Part shown: positions 27,867-35,108 of the stretch, piece after piece
Numbering within the stretch: position 1 is the stretch's first letter
Layout of the letters: every line of letters starts with the position of its first letter
Source: Candidatus Poseidoniaceae archaeon
GTDB lineage: Archaea > Thermoplasmatota > Poseidoniia > Poseidoniales > Poseidoniaceae
NCBI GenBank assembly: GCA_949372875.1
Contig: CASIAW010000002.1
Coordinates: 103,658-167,657 of the forward strand
DNA length: 64,000 nucleotides
Direction of reading: 5' to 3'
Position numbers and translations under genes: made by a program
Notes under the pieces: model-generated
Database searches by the model: none
Seen by the model: only the letters and a program-made list of their open reading frames with translations
What the model was told of the DNA's origin: nothing

Positions 27867-29312
27867 ATGGAGGTTTGGATTGTCCTGGTTCTGTTGGGCG
27901 TCATATCGGTTATTCTCTTCGCATTGCTTATCATACCGACGATGTATGTTACGCTTACAAGCACGCAAATCATGGTTCGTTTCGACAGAAAAAACAACAA
28001 TGAACCATCATTTTTTTCCAGTGGGAGGACATTAATCGTCCCCTTCTATCATCATTATTCAATACTCGACCTTAAGCCGATGAAGATCACTATTGATCTG
28101 CGTTTGGCATTGTCAAAACAAAACATTCGGGTAAATGTGCCTTCGACGTATACGGTTGGTGTTTCAACAGACCATTCAACTCTACTCAACGCCTCTCAAC
28201 GTATTCTTGGGCTTCAACAGTCCCAAATCGAGGAAATGGCAAGCGAAATTCTCTTTGGGCAATTGCGTATGACAATTTCTACTTTGACCATCGAACAAAT
28301 CGCGGCGAATCGACGCGCATTCGTGGATGAAATTATAAAAAATACAGATTCTGAGTTGTGCAAAATTGGATTGCATGTCATTAACCTCAATATCGTCAAT
28401 ATTACTGATATGGGTGGATATATCAAATCTCTTGGCGCTAAAGCGCAGGCTGAAGCCCTTGCACGCGCAAAATTACCGCATGATTTGTTGAATGAATTTT
28501 TAGATGAGATGAACGGGATTTCAAACGCTCCTCGCCAATCACGTTCGAAGCAGCCACAACCAGTTTCGAGTAAATCCGTTTCTCCACAAGTCCATTCCGC
28601 GGCGTTGGTCAGTCCATTGATTACAATGATACCAGAAGAAGATATTGGAGTCATTGAAGTTTCATTGAAGGATGCAAAGACATCCAATGGAAGATATATT
28701 TCAGATCTCAACCTGCTTGTCTCTGTAGTTGGTCTGCCTGAAACAGTTCAGCAACAATTCATGCCTAAACCCTACCATGACCTCTCTCCATCAGAAAGAA
28801 AGGATATGGCGGTGGAGTATATTATCAAAACAAGTGCGGAGGTCCTTGCTGATTGCTCTCACAAATTCGTAGTCGATGATGTGTCCAACCTCCTTGGTAA
28901 ATTGTTCTACCACCTCAACCCGCACCTCAACAGATTGGGACTCCATTCTCATCACATTACCATCAATTCAGCATCTATTTCTTCGACCCCGGATGCTGTA
29001 TCTTCGGAAGTATTCCAAGCATTTCAAGAAAAAATACAACAGTTTGGAGAAAGTATTGAACCCGAGGGGATATCGGACATGTATGGGAATGAAATTGGGG
29101 GTAAATGGTCCCGATGGAGCCTTATTTCGGTTATTGAAAATCAAGGATTGTATTGGGTGGCTGTAACCTCGACGAAAGGAGGGTATGAAAGATACAGGGG
29201 CATTGTGACGTCACCGAATGACGATGATTCCCTTGAAATGCACGTGTGGAAAAATGGAGCATGGAGTTTACTGTCTCACTCAAATGGGCATACGCCTCTT
29301 TTCAATGGATGA
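27867..29312 (+). CDS. Flotillin-like membrane protein, double SPFH plus C-terminal extension (paralogue 2)
   Basis: The 481-residue product is a tandem paralogue of the gene upstream. The N-terminal membrane helix (4-27), VPFYHHYSILDLKPMK, the SPFH core LNASQRILGLQQSQIEEMASEI and NITDMGGYIKSLGAKAQAEA align with its first half. A second, more diverged unit lies at about 270-395 (LSPSERKDMAVEYIIKTSAEV, LNPHLNRLGLHSHHITI), after a Ser/Gln/Pro-rich linker. A C-terminal extension of about 75 residues (410-481), absent from paralogue 1, looks like a small beta domain with several Trp residues (GGKWSRWSL, GLYWVAV, VWKNGAWSLL). The two genes could form hetero-oligomers. Function is inferred from the family. 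Confidence 0.8.
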   Translation: MEVWIVLVLLGVISVILFALLIIPTMYVTLTSTQIMVRFDRKNNNEPSFFSSGRTLIVPFYHHYSILDLKPMKITIDLRLALSKQNIRVNVPSTYTVGVSTDHSTLLNASQRILGLQQSQIEEMASEILFGQLRMTISTLTIEQIAANRRAFVDEIIKNTDSELCKIGLHVINLNIVNITDMGGYIKSLGAKAQAEALARAKLPHDLLNEFLDEMNGISNAPRQSRSKQPQPVSSKSVSPQVHSAALVSPLITMIPEEDIGVIEVSLKDAKTSNGRYISDLNLLVSVVGLPETVQQQFMPKPYHDLSPSERKDMAVEYIIKTSAEVLADCSHKFVVDDVSNLLGKLFYHLNPHLNRLGLHSHHITINSASISSTPDAVSSEVFQAFQEKIQQFGESIEPEGISDMYGNEIGGKWSRWSLISVIENQGLYWVAVTSTKGGYERYRGIVTSPNDDDSLEMHVWKNGAWSLLSHSNGHTPLFNG

Positions 29313-29409
29313 ATACCCACCTTTGCCACCTCAGTGCTACATACAAAGGCATCCGAATGAGAGATGCCTCATACAAGTACACGAGGATTATACCAAGTTA
29401 GGCTTTTCT

Positions 29410-29478
29410 TCAAACTCGAGCCATCAATCCAAGGGGAAGTGGAATTGGGGGGAGGAATCTTTGGTGAATCGCCGAGTC
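29410..29478. repeat. 69-bp segment repeated at 27745-27813
   Basis: The two segments align without gaps at about 56 of 69 identical bases. They lie downstream of each SPFH gene and mark the ends of the duplicated unit (promoter, SPFH gene, end of the convergent YbgA gene). Confidence 0.75.
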
Positions 29479-29594
29479 AATATGACATCTGCACAAATGA
29501 TGTTGAAGGAGAGTCAATGGTGCCGAACGTGGAAGTAATCCCTGCCGGAAGTCACTGATCACTTCGAGCATTTCTTGACGTTCATCCTTGCTTA
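29410..29594 (-). pseudogene. Out-of-frame C-terminal tail of the TudS/YbgA gene
   Basis: Directly after the stop of the TudS/YbgA frame, one base out of phase, the minus strand encodes NVRNLSKDERQEMLEVISDF, then RQGLLPRSAPLTLLQHH and a tail ending LGLMARV. This is the expected end of a DUF1722 domain (a DERQEML helix, then YRxGLxPxxxPLTLL). Adding one base to the AAAA run at the break restores a continuous protein of about 319 residues, the usual DUF523-DUF1722 length. It is either a real frameshift, a slippage site or an assembly error. Confidence 0.75.
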
Positions 29595-30368
29595 AGTTAC
29601 GGACATTTTGCCCAATACGCGTTCCATTGCATGGGCAATTGGTCCGCTTTTGGCCAGTACATCAAGTGATTTTTGCGCTTCTGTCATGTAAGCAAGGGCG
29701 ACGGTTTCAGGCCGGTCGCCGTTGACGAAACCTCCTGCGATGAGGCGTCCAAGTCTGCGCTTGGCATCAGGTGAACGACTCAAGAGAAACAGTTTGTTGA
29801 CGTTGTGAAATTCAATAATTGCCTTGGCAGTCCATCCCTTGAGGCCTTCTTGATACCAGAGTGAAAAGAAATGTACCCGAGCGAGATAATTTTCTGCTTG
29901 CCGAGCATCGGTCAATCGGCCTTCTTCGATAACAGGGATGTGAGGATAGAGAGTCGTGAACACTTTTGCAAACATACCCATGCCATTTCGAGTTGCTTGC
30001 TCATGCCCTTCACTGTAGACTTTCACGCGTTCAAGACCGCAGCTAGGTGAGTCTTTCTTGAATACGAATCCGCAGATCCCTGATTCGACGAGTACATCGG
30101 CTTGGAGTTGCGCATATTCGAGCATTGGGGAAGTGAAATCGTCACCGTTTTTGGGGTTAACCAGGCGGATTGATTCACCATTATTGGCCAACTGAATCAT
30201 TGGGCGGGGGGTGCCCATGCCGATTCCGACTTCCGGGCAAACTCCCACCAATTCAAAATGGCCGTTCCACTTTCGTGTCAAGGTTCTGAACTCAGCAGCA
30301 TCGCCATTATGGCGGACTTTATCACCAAGCAAACATGCAGAAACTGCGAGGCGAGGCTTATGTTCCAT
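29592..30368 (-). CDS. TudS (DUF523) - YbgA (DUF1722) protein, truncated by frameshift
   Basis: DUF523 proteins include TudS, a [4Fe-4S] enzyme that desulfurates thiouracil, and are often fused to a DUF1722 (YbgA) domain. The N-terminal 150 residues show the TudS cysteines: Cys12 (SACLLGDKVR), Cys44 (GVCPEVG) and Cys110 (KDSPSCG). DUF1722 starts near residue 165 (ARVHFFSLWYQ, LIEFHNVNKLFLLS-like motif). The frame ends after LGKMSVT at 29592, about 60 residues early, and the missing domain end continues one base out of phase. The iron-sulfur domain is complete, so the truncated product may still work. The gene is convergent with SPFH gene 2. Confidence 0.85.
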   Translation of the reverse strand: MEHKPRLAVSACLLGDKVRHNGDAAEFRTLTRKWNGHFELVGVCPEVGIGMGTPRPMIQLANNGESIRLVNPKNGDDFTSPMLEYAQLQADVLVESGICGFVFKKDSPSCGLERVKVYSEGHEQATRNGMGMFAKVFTTLYPHIPVIEEGRLTDARQAENYLARVHFFSLWYQEGLKGWTAKAIIEFHNVNKLFLLSRSPDAKRRLGRLIAGGFVNGDRPETVALAYMTEAQKSLDVLAKSGPIAHAMERVLGKMSVT

Positions 30369-30428
30369 GATAATTACTCTGTGAAACAGTATATCAAGAA
30401 CTGTTTATTGACATGAGAGAAGAGTAGG

Positions 30429-30500
30429 CGCCCACTCCGAGAATTGAACTCGGGTCGCAGGAATGACAATCCTGCATGATAACCTCTACACCAAGCGGGC
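30429..30500 (-). tRNA. tRNA-Asp (anticodon GUC)
   Basis: On the minus strand the acceptor stem GCCCGCT pairs with AGTGGGC (one G-U pair). The anticodon stem CAGGA/TCCTG encloses TTGTCAT, anticodon GTC, which reads Asp codons. The T arm contains GAGTTCAATTC. The discriminator is G and the next bases are CCT, so CCA is not encoded. No intron is present. Confidence 0.94.
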
Positions 30501-30526
30501 CTAAGCAAGTCATCCGTTACGCAACC

Positions 30527-30539
30527 GCTATTTAAGCCG
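30527..30539 (-). promoter_or_regulatory. TATA box of tRNA-Asp
   Basis: On the minus strand GGCTTAAATAGCG is centred about 32 bases before the 5' end of the tRNA, the expected place for an archaeal tRNA promoter. Confidence 0.6.
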
Positions 30540-30568
30540 CGCCATGTGGCCTGTGTGAGGCCTTATCG

Positions 30569-32053
30569 ATGGTGGGAAAAAAAACATCTGCTGAACAAAC
30601 AAAAGAAGAGCAGAAAGATGCCAAAGTTGGCAACATGCTTGATGCTGCTTTTGGAGACCTCGGTGGACTTCAGAAAGCACCGGATGAAGATGTTATTCAA
30701 ACAGATGATATTGCCGGCGAAAGAGTCCATGAAGAAATGGGTGAAGAACAAGAAATCTTCGAAGCCCATGAGGAGCCAGAGGCCGAAGTTGTGGAGTCTT
30801 CAGCACCAACGGGTCCGCCAAGCGGCCCACCGTCAGGCCCGCCAAGTGGCCCTCCATCGGGTCCTCCGAGCGGCCCCCCTCCAAGCAGTCCTCCAATAGA
30901 TTCTGAAGAAGAAGCCGTTGAACAAAACGATGAACTCACCCTGACCGGCCCGTCAAGCGGTCCACCATCTGGCCCACCATCTGGCCCTCCATCTGGCCCT
31001 CCATCTGGCCCTCCGCAAAGCAGCCCTCCATCCGAGATTGAAGAAGAAGTCGTTGAACAAAACGAAACTCCATCTGGCCCACCGGGTGGCCCCCCAGGGA
31101 GTCCACCGGCCCATTCACCTCTAGAGGAAGAACCGGAAGAAGTAACTGAAGCATCAGAAGAAGTTGTTGAAGAGACTGTTGAAGAAATTCAAGAAGTTGT
31201 TGAACATACTGATGAAGAACCTGCTGAAGAGGTTATTGAAATGCCGGATGTGGCCGTTGAACAGGTAGCCATGCTAGAAACTGTAGAAGAAGCGCAGCCG
31301 GAACTGAGCGAACAACAAATACTTGCTGAACAAGAGATTGCCCGCCTCAATGCTGAAGTTGAACGCTTGCGCCAATCTATGGCGGGAGCTGCTGAAGTCA
31401 TCGAAGAGCTCGAAACACCGCCAATGCCTCCCGCTGTTATCGAGGATATCGTCATCGGCGCCTATATCGTGAGCGATTTTGCTCGCCTTGCTCGTCAACT
31501 CGACCGCGAACAATTGATTCGCGCAACGATGGGCACCATTGCCATGCTCCACCCGGAAAACCTTGGAATTATGATTTCAACTCGAAACCGCACAATGCTA
31601 CCTCGACTGGATGAACGGGGTTTGTGTGCAGGTCACCTCGGACAACCCAATCCACCGCGAGGTGCTCCTCAGGACTGGCGGATCATGGAGGTTATTCTTG
31701 CCTCCGTAAGTATGGTCACTGGCGGACCTGCAGCCGTTATTCACTCACATGGAGCATCGACCACTGCCGTCAGTAGTGAGAAAGATTTGGTGCTTGTTCA
31801 ACCGATTGACGTCATCGGAAAAGAACAGATTGGTAAAGTAATTATTGTCGACCCTGATGATGATAATCCTGAAGATTTCTTGGGCCAAGTGCTTGAGGCA
31901 CTCAAGCAAGGTGGCATGCGTTGTGTTGTCGTTCGTGGGAAAGGTGCTTACGCAGTAGGTGCCGATTTAGATCAGGCTTGGGCAAACGCAGCAATGCTTG
32001 AGCACAGTATGAAGATTGTACTTCTCGCACGTCAGGCAAATCTCAAGATTTGA
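30569..32053 (+). CDS. SGPP-repeat acidic protein with C-terminal class II aldolase/adducin-like domain
   Basis: The 494-residue protein is modular. Residues 1-75 are charged. Residues 80-185 hold two (SGPP)n blocks, each ending in a SSPPxxxEEExVEQN motif, so the whole block is duplicated. Residues 190-290 are very acidic and end in a coiled-coil-like segment (EQEIARLNAEVERLRQ). The C-terminal domain (about 295-494) resembles class II aldolase/adducin: VIHSHGAST, GAYAVGADLDQAWANAAMLEHS and MKIVLLAR. In class II aldolases the HSH histidines bind zinc; here they are kept, though other active-site residues are hard to place. The disordered N-terminal part suggests a tether or phase-separating role. 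It is convergent with and overlaps the Rieske gene by 11 bases. Confidence 0.75.
   Translation: MVGKKTSAEQTKEEQKDAKVGNMLDAAFGDLGGLQKAPDEDVIQTDDIAGERVHEEMGEEQEIFEAHEEPEAEVVESSAPTGPPSGPPSGPPSGPPSGPPSGPPPSSPPIDSEEEAVEQNDELTLTGPSSGPPSGPPSGPPSGPPSGPPQSSPPSEIEEEVVEQNETPSGPPGGPPGSPPAHSPLEEEPEEVTEASEEVVEETVEEIQEVVEHTDEEPAEEVIEMPDVAVEQVAMLETVEEAQPELSEQQILAEQEIARLNAEVERLRQSMAGAAEVIEELETPPMPPAVIEDIVIGAYIVSDFARLARQLDREQLIRATMGTIAMLHPENLGIMISTRNRTMLPRLDERGLCAGHLGQPNPPRGAPQDWRIMEVILASVSMVTGGPAAVIHSHGASTTAVSSEKDLVLVQPIDVIGKEQIGKVIIVDPDDDNPEDFLGQVLEALKQGGMRCVVVRGKGAYAVGADLDQAWANAAMLEHSMKIVLLARQANLKI
30811..31015 (+). repeat. Tandem 12-bp repeats encoding SGPP
   Basis: Two arrays (about 30811-30888 and 30945-31015) consist of 12-base units encoding Ser-Gly-Pro-Pro. 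Units in the second array are nearly identical in DNA (CATCTGGCCCTC type), while the first uses mixed codons, so the second has expanded or been homogenised more recently. The 60 bases between encode an acidic spacer that recurs after the second array. Confidence 0.8.
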
Positions 32054-32414
32054 CTTTTTCAATAAAAACTTGAAGGAACTCGTCTTTAACACGGGTCTCA
32101 TAGATTGTCAAGTCTTTCTGTTTTGATAATTTTCCAAGCAGTTTACCGTATGGCGGGAACAATGGAAAAGGAGACCACTCTTTCACGGCCCCGTCTTCGA
32201 GATGATACGTCGATTGATGTAACGGGCATCTGACACATCCGTCCTTGATTTTCCCACCCCATGCAAGGGGCCAGCGCATGTGACGGCACAACCCTTCAGT
32301 TGCGAAATATTCGTCATCGAGTTGCCCGACCATGACCGTTTTGAGGCCGAAAGTCACCATCTTTGTTTTTCCAGGTTTGAGGCGTTTTGTTTTTACTGCG
32401 TTTTTCCAAGTCAT
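32043..32414 (-). CDS. Rieske [2Fe-2S] ferredoxin-like protein
   Basis: The 123-residue soluble protein has the Rieske ligands Cys43 and His45 (GLCRHMRW) and Cys63 and His66 (CPLHQSTY), in a spacing typical of Rieske ferredoxins. An extra Cys60 precedes the second pair. There is no membrane anchor or catalytic oxygenase domain, so it is probably an electron carrier or a regulatory domain. The gene starts four bases after the stop of the SDR gene on the same strand, so the two are one operon. Its stop overlaps the convergent SGPP/aldolase gene. Confidence 0.88.
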   Translation of the reverse strand: MTWKNAVKTKRLKPGKTKMVTFGLKTVMVGQLDDEYFATEGLCRHMRWPLAWGGKIKDGCVRCPLHQSTYHLEDGAVKEWSPFPLFPPYGKLLGKLSKQKDLTIYETRVKDEFLQVFIEKVKS

Positions 32415-32418
32415 TTAA

Positions 32419-33150
32419 TCACCCATTCAATTCAGTCATGCCACCGTCGAGGTGGAGGATTTGCCCCGTGAAATTATCCGGGGCATCGCAAAGTAACCAT
32501 TGCATAGTCGTTGCAATTTCTTCGCGCTCGTTAATTCGTTTAAGCGGAATTTTATTCACGGCAGCTTCTCGTATTGCGTCAGAGCGTAAAACCGTATCAG
32601 CGAGGCGTGTTTCGGTCAATCCTGGCGCTACTGCGTTGACGCGAATATTTCGCTGACTGTATGTTGCGGCTGCAGAACGAACCATAGATTCAATGCCGCC
32701 TTTCGCCGCAGCGATTGCTTCATGATTCATCAGTCCAAGACTGGCTGCAACGCTTGAAGTGAAGACCATCCTCCCACCTCCATTTCGAAGCATCGATTTG
32801 CCTGCAACTGAAAGGGTCAGAAAGGCACTTGAGAGGTTGGTGTGGAGGACTTCATTGAACACATCAAGGCCGAGTGCGTGCGGAGGGCGTAAGACGAGCG
32901 AACCGACCAAATGAGCGACACCAGAAATCTTGCCGCCGCCGTTCTCGTTTGCTAAATCTACCGCCTGTTGGACTGCATCTTTGTCTAATGCGTCGCCGGA
33001 GATAAGGTGTGCGCCCTTGAAAACAAGATCTTGGACTCTTTCTGTATCACGGGCTAAAAGTGTAATTGAGTGCCCCTTTGCAAGAAGTTTTGAGCCTAAT
33101 TCGAGAGCGATATCACTGCTTCCGCCCACAATTAGATAGGAGTTCGTCAT
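32419..33150 (-). CDS. Short-chain dehydrogenase/reductase, catalytic Tyr not conserved
   Basis: The 243-residue product starts with the nucleotide-binding motif VGGSSDIALELG, and shows the NAG-like strand, VFTSSVAASLG (Ser), and the PG motif VAPGLTETRLADTV, all of the classical SDR fold. The catalytic YxxxK reads IAAAK, so the Tyr is replaced by Ile while Lys is kept. The enzyme may use another residue or have a changed reaction. I placed the start at 33150 because a TATA-like box lies 23-30 bases upstream, fitting a leaderless mRNA; the longer frame from 33174 would begin inside that box. It is cotranscribed with the Rieske gene. Confidence 0.85.
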   Translation of the reverse strand: MTNSYLIVGGSSDIALELGSKLLAKGHSITLLARDTERVQDLVFKGAHLISGDALDKDAVQQAVDLANENGGGKISGVAHLVGSLVLRPPHALGLDVFNEVLHTNLSSAFLTLSVAGKSMLRNGGGRMVFTSSVAASLGLMNHEAIAAAKGGIESMVRSAAATYSQRNIRVNAVAPGLTETRLADTVLRSDAIREAAVNKIPLKRINEREEIATTMQWLLCDAPDNFTGQILHLDGGMTELNG

Positions 33151-33172
33151 GTTTCTAAATACAAGATTGAGC

Positions 33173-33180
33173 ATTTATAC
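33173..33180 (-). promoter_or_regulatory. TATA box of the SDR-Rieske operon
   Basis: GTATAAAT on the minus strand lies 23-30 bases before the SDR start codon at 33150, consistent with leaderless transcription. Confidence 0.6.
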
Positions 33181-33260
33181 TTCTGTTTTCAAAAGAAGTG
33201 CCTTAAAAGTTTGAAAGAAAAAGAATAAAGAAACTAAAAACGGAACGATACTATCAGAAC

Positions 33261-34394
33261 ATGGCAGATATTACATTCAGCCCAGATGGAAAATTTATGT
33301 GGACTGGAACTGAATGGATTCCTGCGCCACCGAGAGCTCAAAGTGATGAGCAGTCGCCGAATCAAAACACCCTCAACTTGCAAGACTCAGTAATGAGTGG
33401 CGACATTGTTCACAATACCGTGGTCAATAATGATGCTACTGCAGTTACATCGGCTGTTATTGAAGCGTTGAAACAACTTGGAGTTCTTGACCTGAGAAAT
33501 TCAACTCCTGCTCCTGCTTTACCCGTAGAAGAAATGAATCTACCTGCCTCTTTTCAGATTGGCGACCATGTAGAATATTACAGTCCGACCAACAATCGTT
33601 GGCTGGATCGCTGTACTGTTGTTGGGATTAACTCCGACGGAACATACCGTATCGAGGTCCCTAAGGACACGAGGACTGAAACAAAACCAGCGGCCATCAT
33701 CGGAACTGCGCCAGGCACAATCCGTCCTGCAAAACCCCCACTCAATTCCGGCGACAGAGTCTTGGTAAACTGGAAAAATTACGGTACATACTATCCAGGA
33801 ACGATATCGAGAGAATACGAAGATCACACATTTTTGATCTTATTTGACGATGGAGATATTGAAGATCATGTGGAATGGGGGCGAATAGAACGAGCGAATG
33901 TTGATTCCAACGCGGTACAAGATTTTATTGAACGACAATCCTCTGAAGTGGAGGAGTTAATCGAAGCCTTTGAGATCTTTGACCACGGTGGGACAGGGAC
34001 AATCTCAGCCCAAAAATACTTTGAAATTCTTACCCAAATGGGAGATTCGCCACTCTTGGAAAGCGATGTGATGGAAGAATTTGCTTCACTCGGGATTGAC
34101 ATGAATACTGAAATCAGTTACCATGAACTTGCGAAATCTATGGTTGGACTTGAGGAAGCGATTCAAGCCAAGCCTGAGGTCGTGATTCGAGATGCAGAAG
34201 TGCGTGACGGGCGATTGCATGGACATGCATACGCGCACCCGAAACTCGGCGAAGGACCTGTTCGAAGTAGCAGTATTGTTGAGATTACCTATGACGCGAG
34301 AGCTACAGCCCATGTTGAAACAAAAAACACGGTATATGCTGTTGGACCTACTGGATGGAATGTAAAGCCCTCAGACCATCCGTTCAACCAGTGA
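33261..34394 (+). CDS. Multidomain protein with Tudor-like and EF-hand-like domains
   Basis: The 377-residue protein has no signal or membrane segment. Residues 6-23 (SPDGKFMWTGTEWIPAPP) form a short Trp-rich motif. About 38-78 is a helical segment (QDSVMSGDIVHN…AVIEALKQLG). Two Tudor/SH3-like barrels follow at about 98-135 (GDHVEYYSPTNNRWLD) and 162-208 (GDRVLVNWKNYGTYYPGTI…LFDDGDIEDHV). A calmodulin-like EF-hand pair follows: loop 1 at 241-252 (DHGGTGTISAQK) and loop 2 near 278-289 (ending ISYHE). Both loops lack some acidic ligands, so calcium binding is uncertain. A C-terminal beta domain (about 308-370, GHAYAHPKLGEGPVRSSSIV) completes it. It likely binds protein or nucleic acid. Confidence 0.78.
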   Translation: MADITFSPDGKFMWTGTEWIPAPPRAQSDEQSPNQNTLNLQDSVMSGDIVHNTVVNNDATAVTSAVIEALKQLGVLDLRNSTPAPALPVEEMNLPASFQIGDHVEYYSPTNNRWLDRCTVVGINSDGTYRIEVPKDTRTETKPAAIIGTAPGTIRPAKPPLNSGDRVLVNWKNYGTYYPGTISREYEDHTFLILFDDGDIEDHVEWGRIERANVDSNAVQDFIERQSSEVEELIEAFEIFDHGGTGTISAQKYFEILTQMGDSPLLESDVMEEFASLGIDMNTEISYHELAKSMVGLEEAIQAKPEVVIRDAEVRDGRLHGHAYAHPKLGEGPVRSSSIVEITYDARATAHVETKNTVYAVGPTGWNVKPSDHPFNQ

Positions 34395-34444
34395 TACTGG
34401 AGTGATAAATTCGTCATTTAGGAAGCAATTCAATCGGGCGTTTC

Positions 34445-35068
34445 TTACAGACCCTTTGGCGTTCTCCATGGGTCATCTTCATTCGGCAATGTGTCGTGTT
34501 CCGGCATACCTGACTTGGGACGAGCAAAGGGGGCTTTTTCTTTCACCGGCTCTGAATTACTTTTCTTCTTTTCAAGGTATTCACTGCCCTTTTTACGGGC
34601 AAAAGTTTCAGCAAAGGCTACACCGATAAGAAGCAGTGATAGAGCGATGTGACCTTCAAAAACATACGCTCCAAACGGCTGAATGAACAACGTTTGTTCG
34701 GTGAGAATTCCTTGGTCAACGGTTGTTTCTACACGATAGGTCCCCGGAGACAAGTCGCCACTCCATCCTGCGTCATCATCGCCTAGGTTTCCAGACCATT
34801 GGGCTACAACAGTATCGCTGCTATCAAAAATCTGCCAGGCAACTTCACCTTCCTCTGCGGAGAGGCTTTTGAATTCGACCTCAAATTCGGCAGGCATTGG
34901 CTTAGCTTGCCCAAAAACGCCTGCTAAAGGAATAATTCTCACTTCGATTGGGTGATCAAAATCATTCACTTCATAGGGCGCGGAATTGTCTGAAACCCCA
35001 GCCCAGAGAGAATTGAGAAGAAGGAGGGCAACGGGCCACAAAATGAAATTGAGGTGTTTGCGGTCCAT
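34445..35068 (-). CDS. Two-pass envelope protein with beta-sandwich ectodomain
   Basis: The 207-residue product has an N-terminal signal/anchor (about 8-24), an extracytoplasmic beta domain with repeated Gly/Asp turns (DDDAGWSGDLSPGTYRVET, typical of Ig-like folds), a membrane helix at about 140-158, and a basic, Pro-rich cytoplasmic tail. No enzyme motif is seen. The start was placed at Met4 of the longest frame, with CAT at 35066-35068. It lies just downstream of the mptE-like gene on the same strand with a 31-base gap. Confidence 0.68.
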   Translation of the reverse strand: MDRKHLNFILWPVALLLLNSLWAGVSDNSAPYEVNDFDHPIEVRIIPLAGVFGQAKPMPAEFEVEFKSLSAEEGEVAWQIFDSSDTVVAQWSGNLGDDDAGWSGDLSPGTYRVETTVDQGILTEQTLFIQPFGAYVFEGHIALSLLLIGVAFAETFARKKGSEYLEKKKSNSEPVKEKAPFARPKSGMPEHDTLPNEDDPWRTPKGL

Positions 35069-35108
35069 GTTCCACACTTACTCTGTTTACTTTTATCAGT
35101 ATGTTTTT

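Noticed and set aside
29364-29558. Plus-strand 64-codon frame after SPFH gene 2
   Set aside because: It is antisense to the out-of-frame YbgA tail, and base changes relative to the 27745 copy fall at third positions of the minus-strand frame, not this one.
30811-31015. Regular 12-base repeats as a possible CRISPR or satellite array
   Set aside because: Units are in frame, encode SGPP and have no spacers; they are coding repeats.
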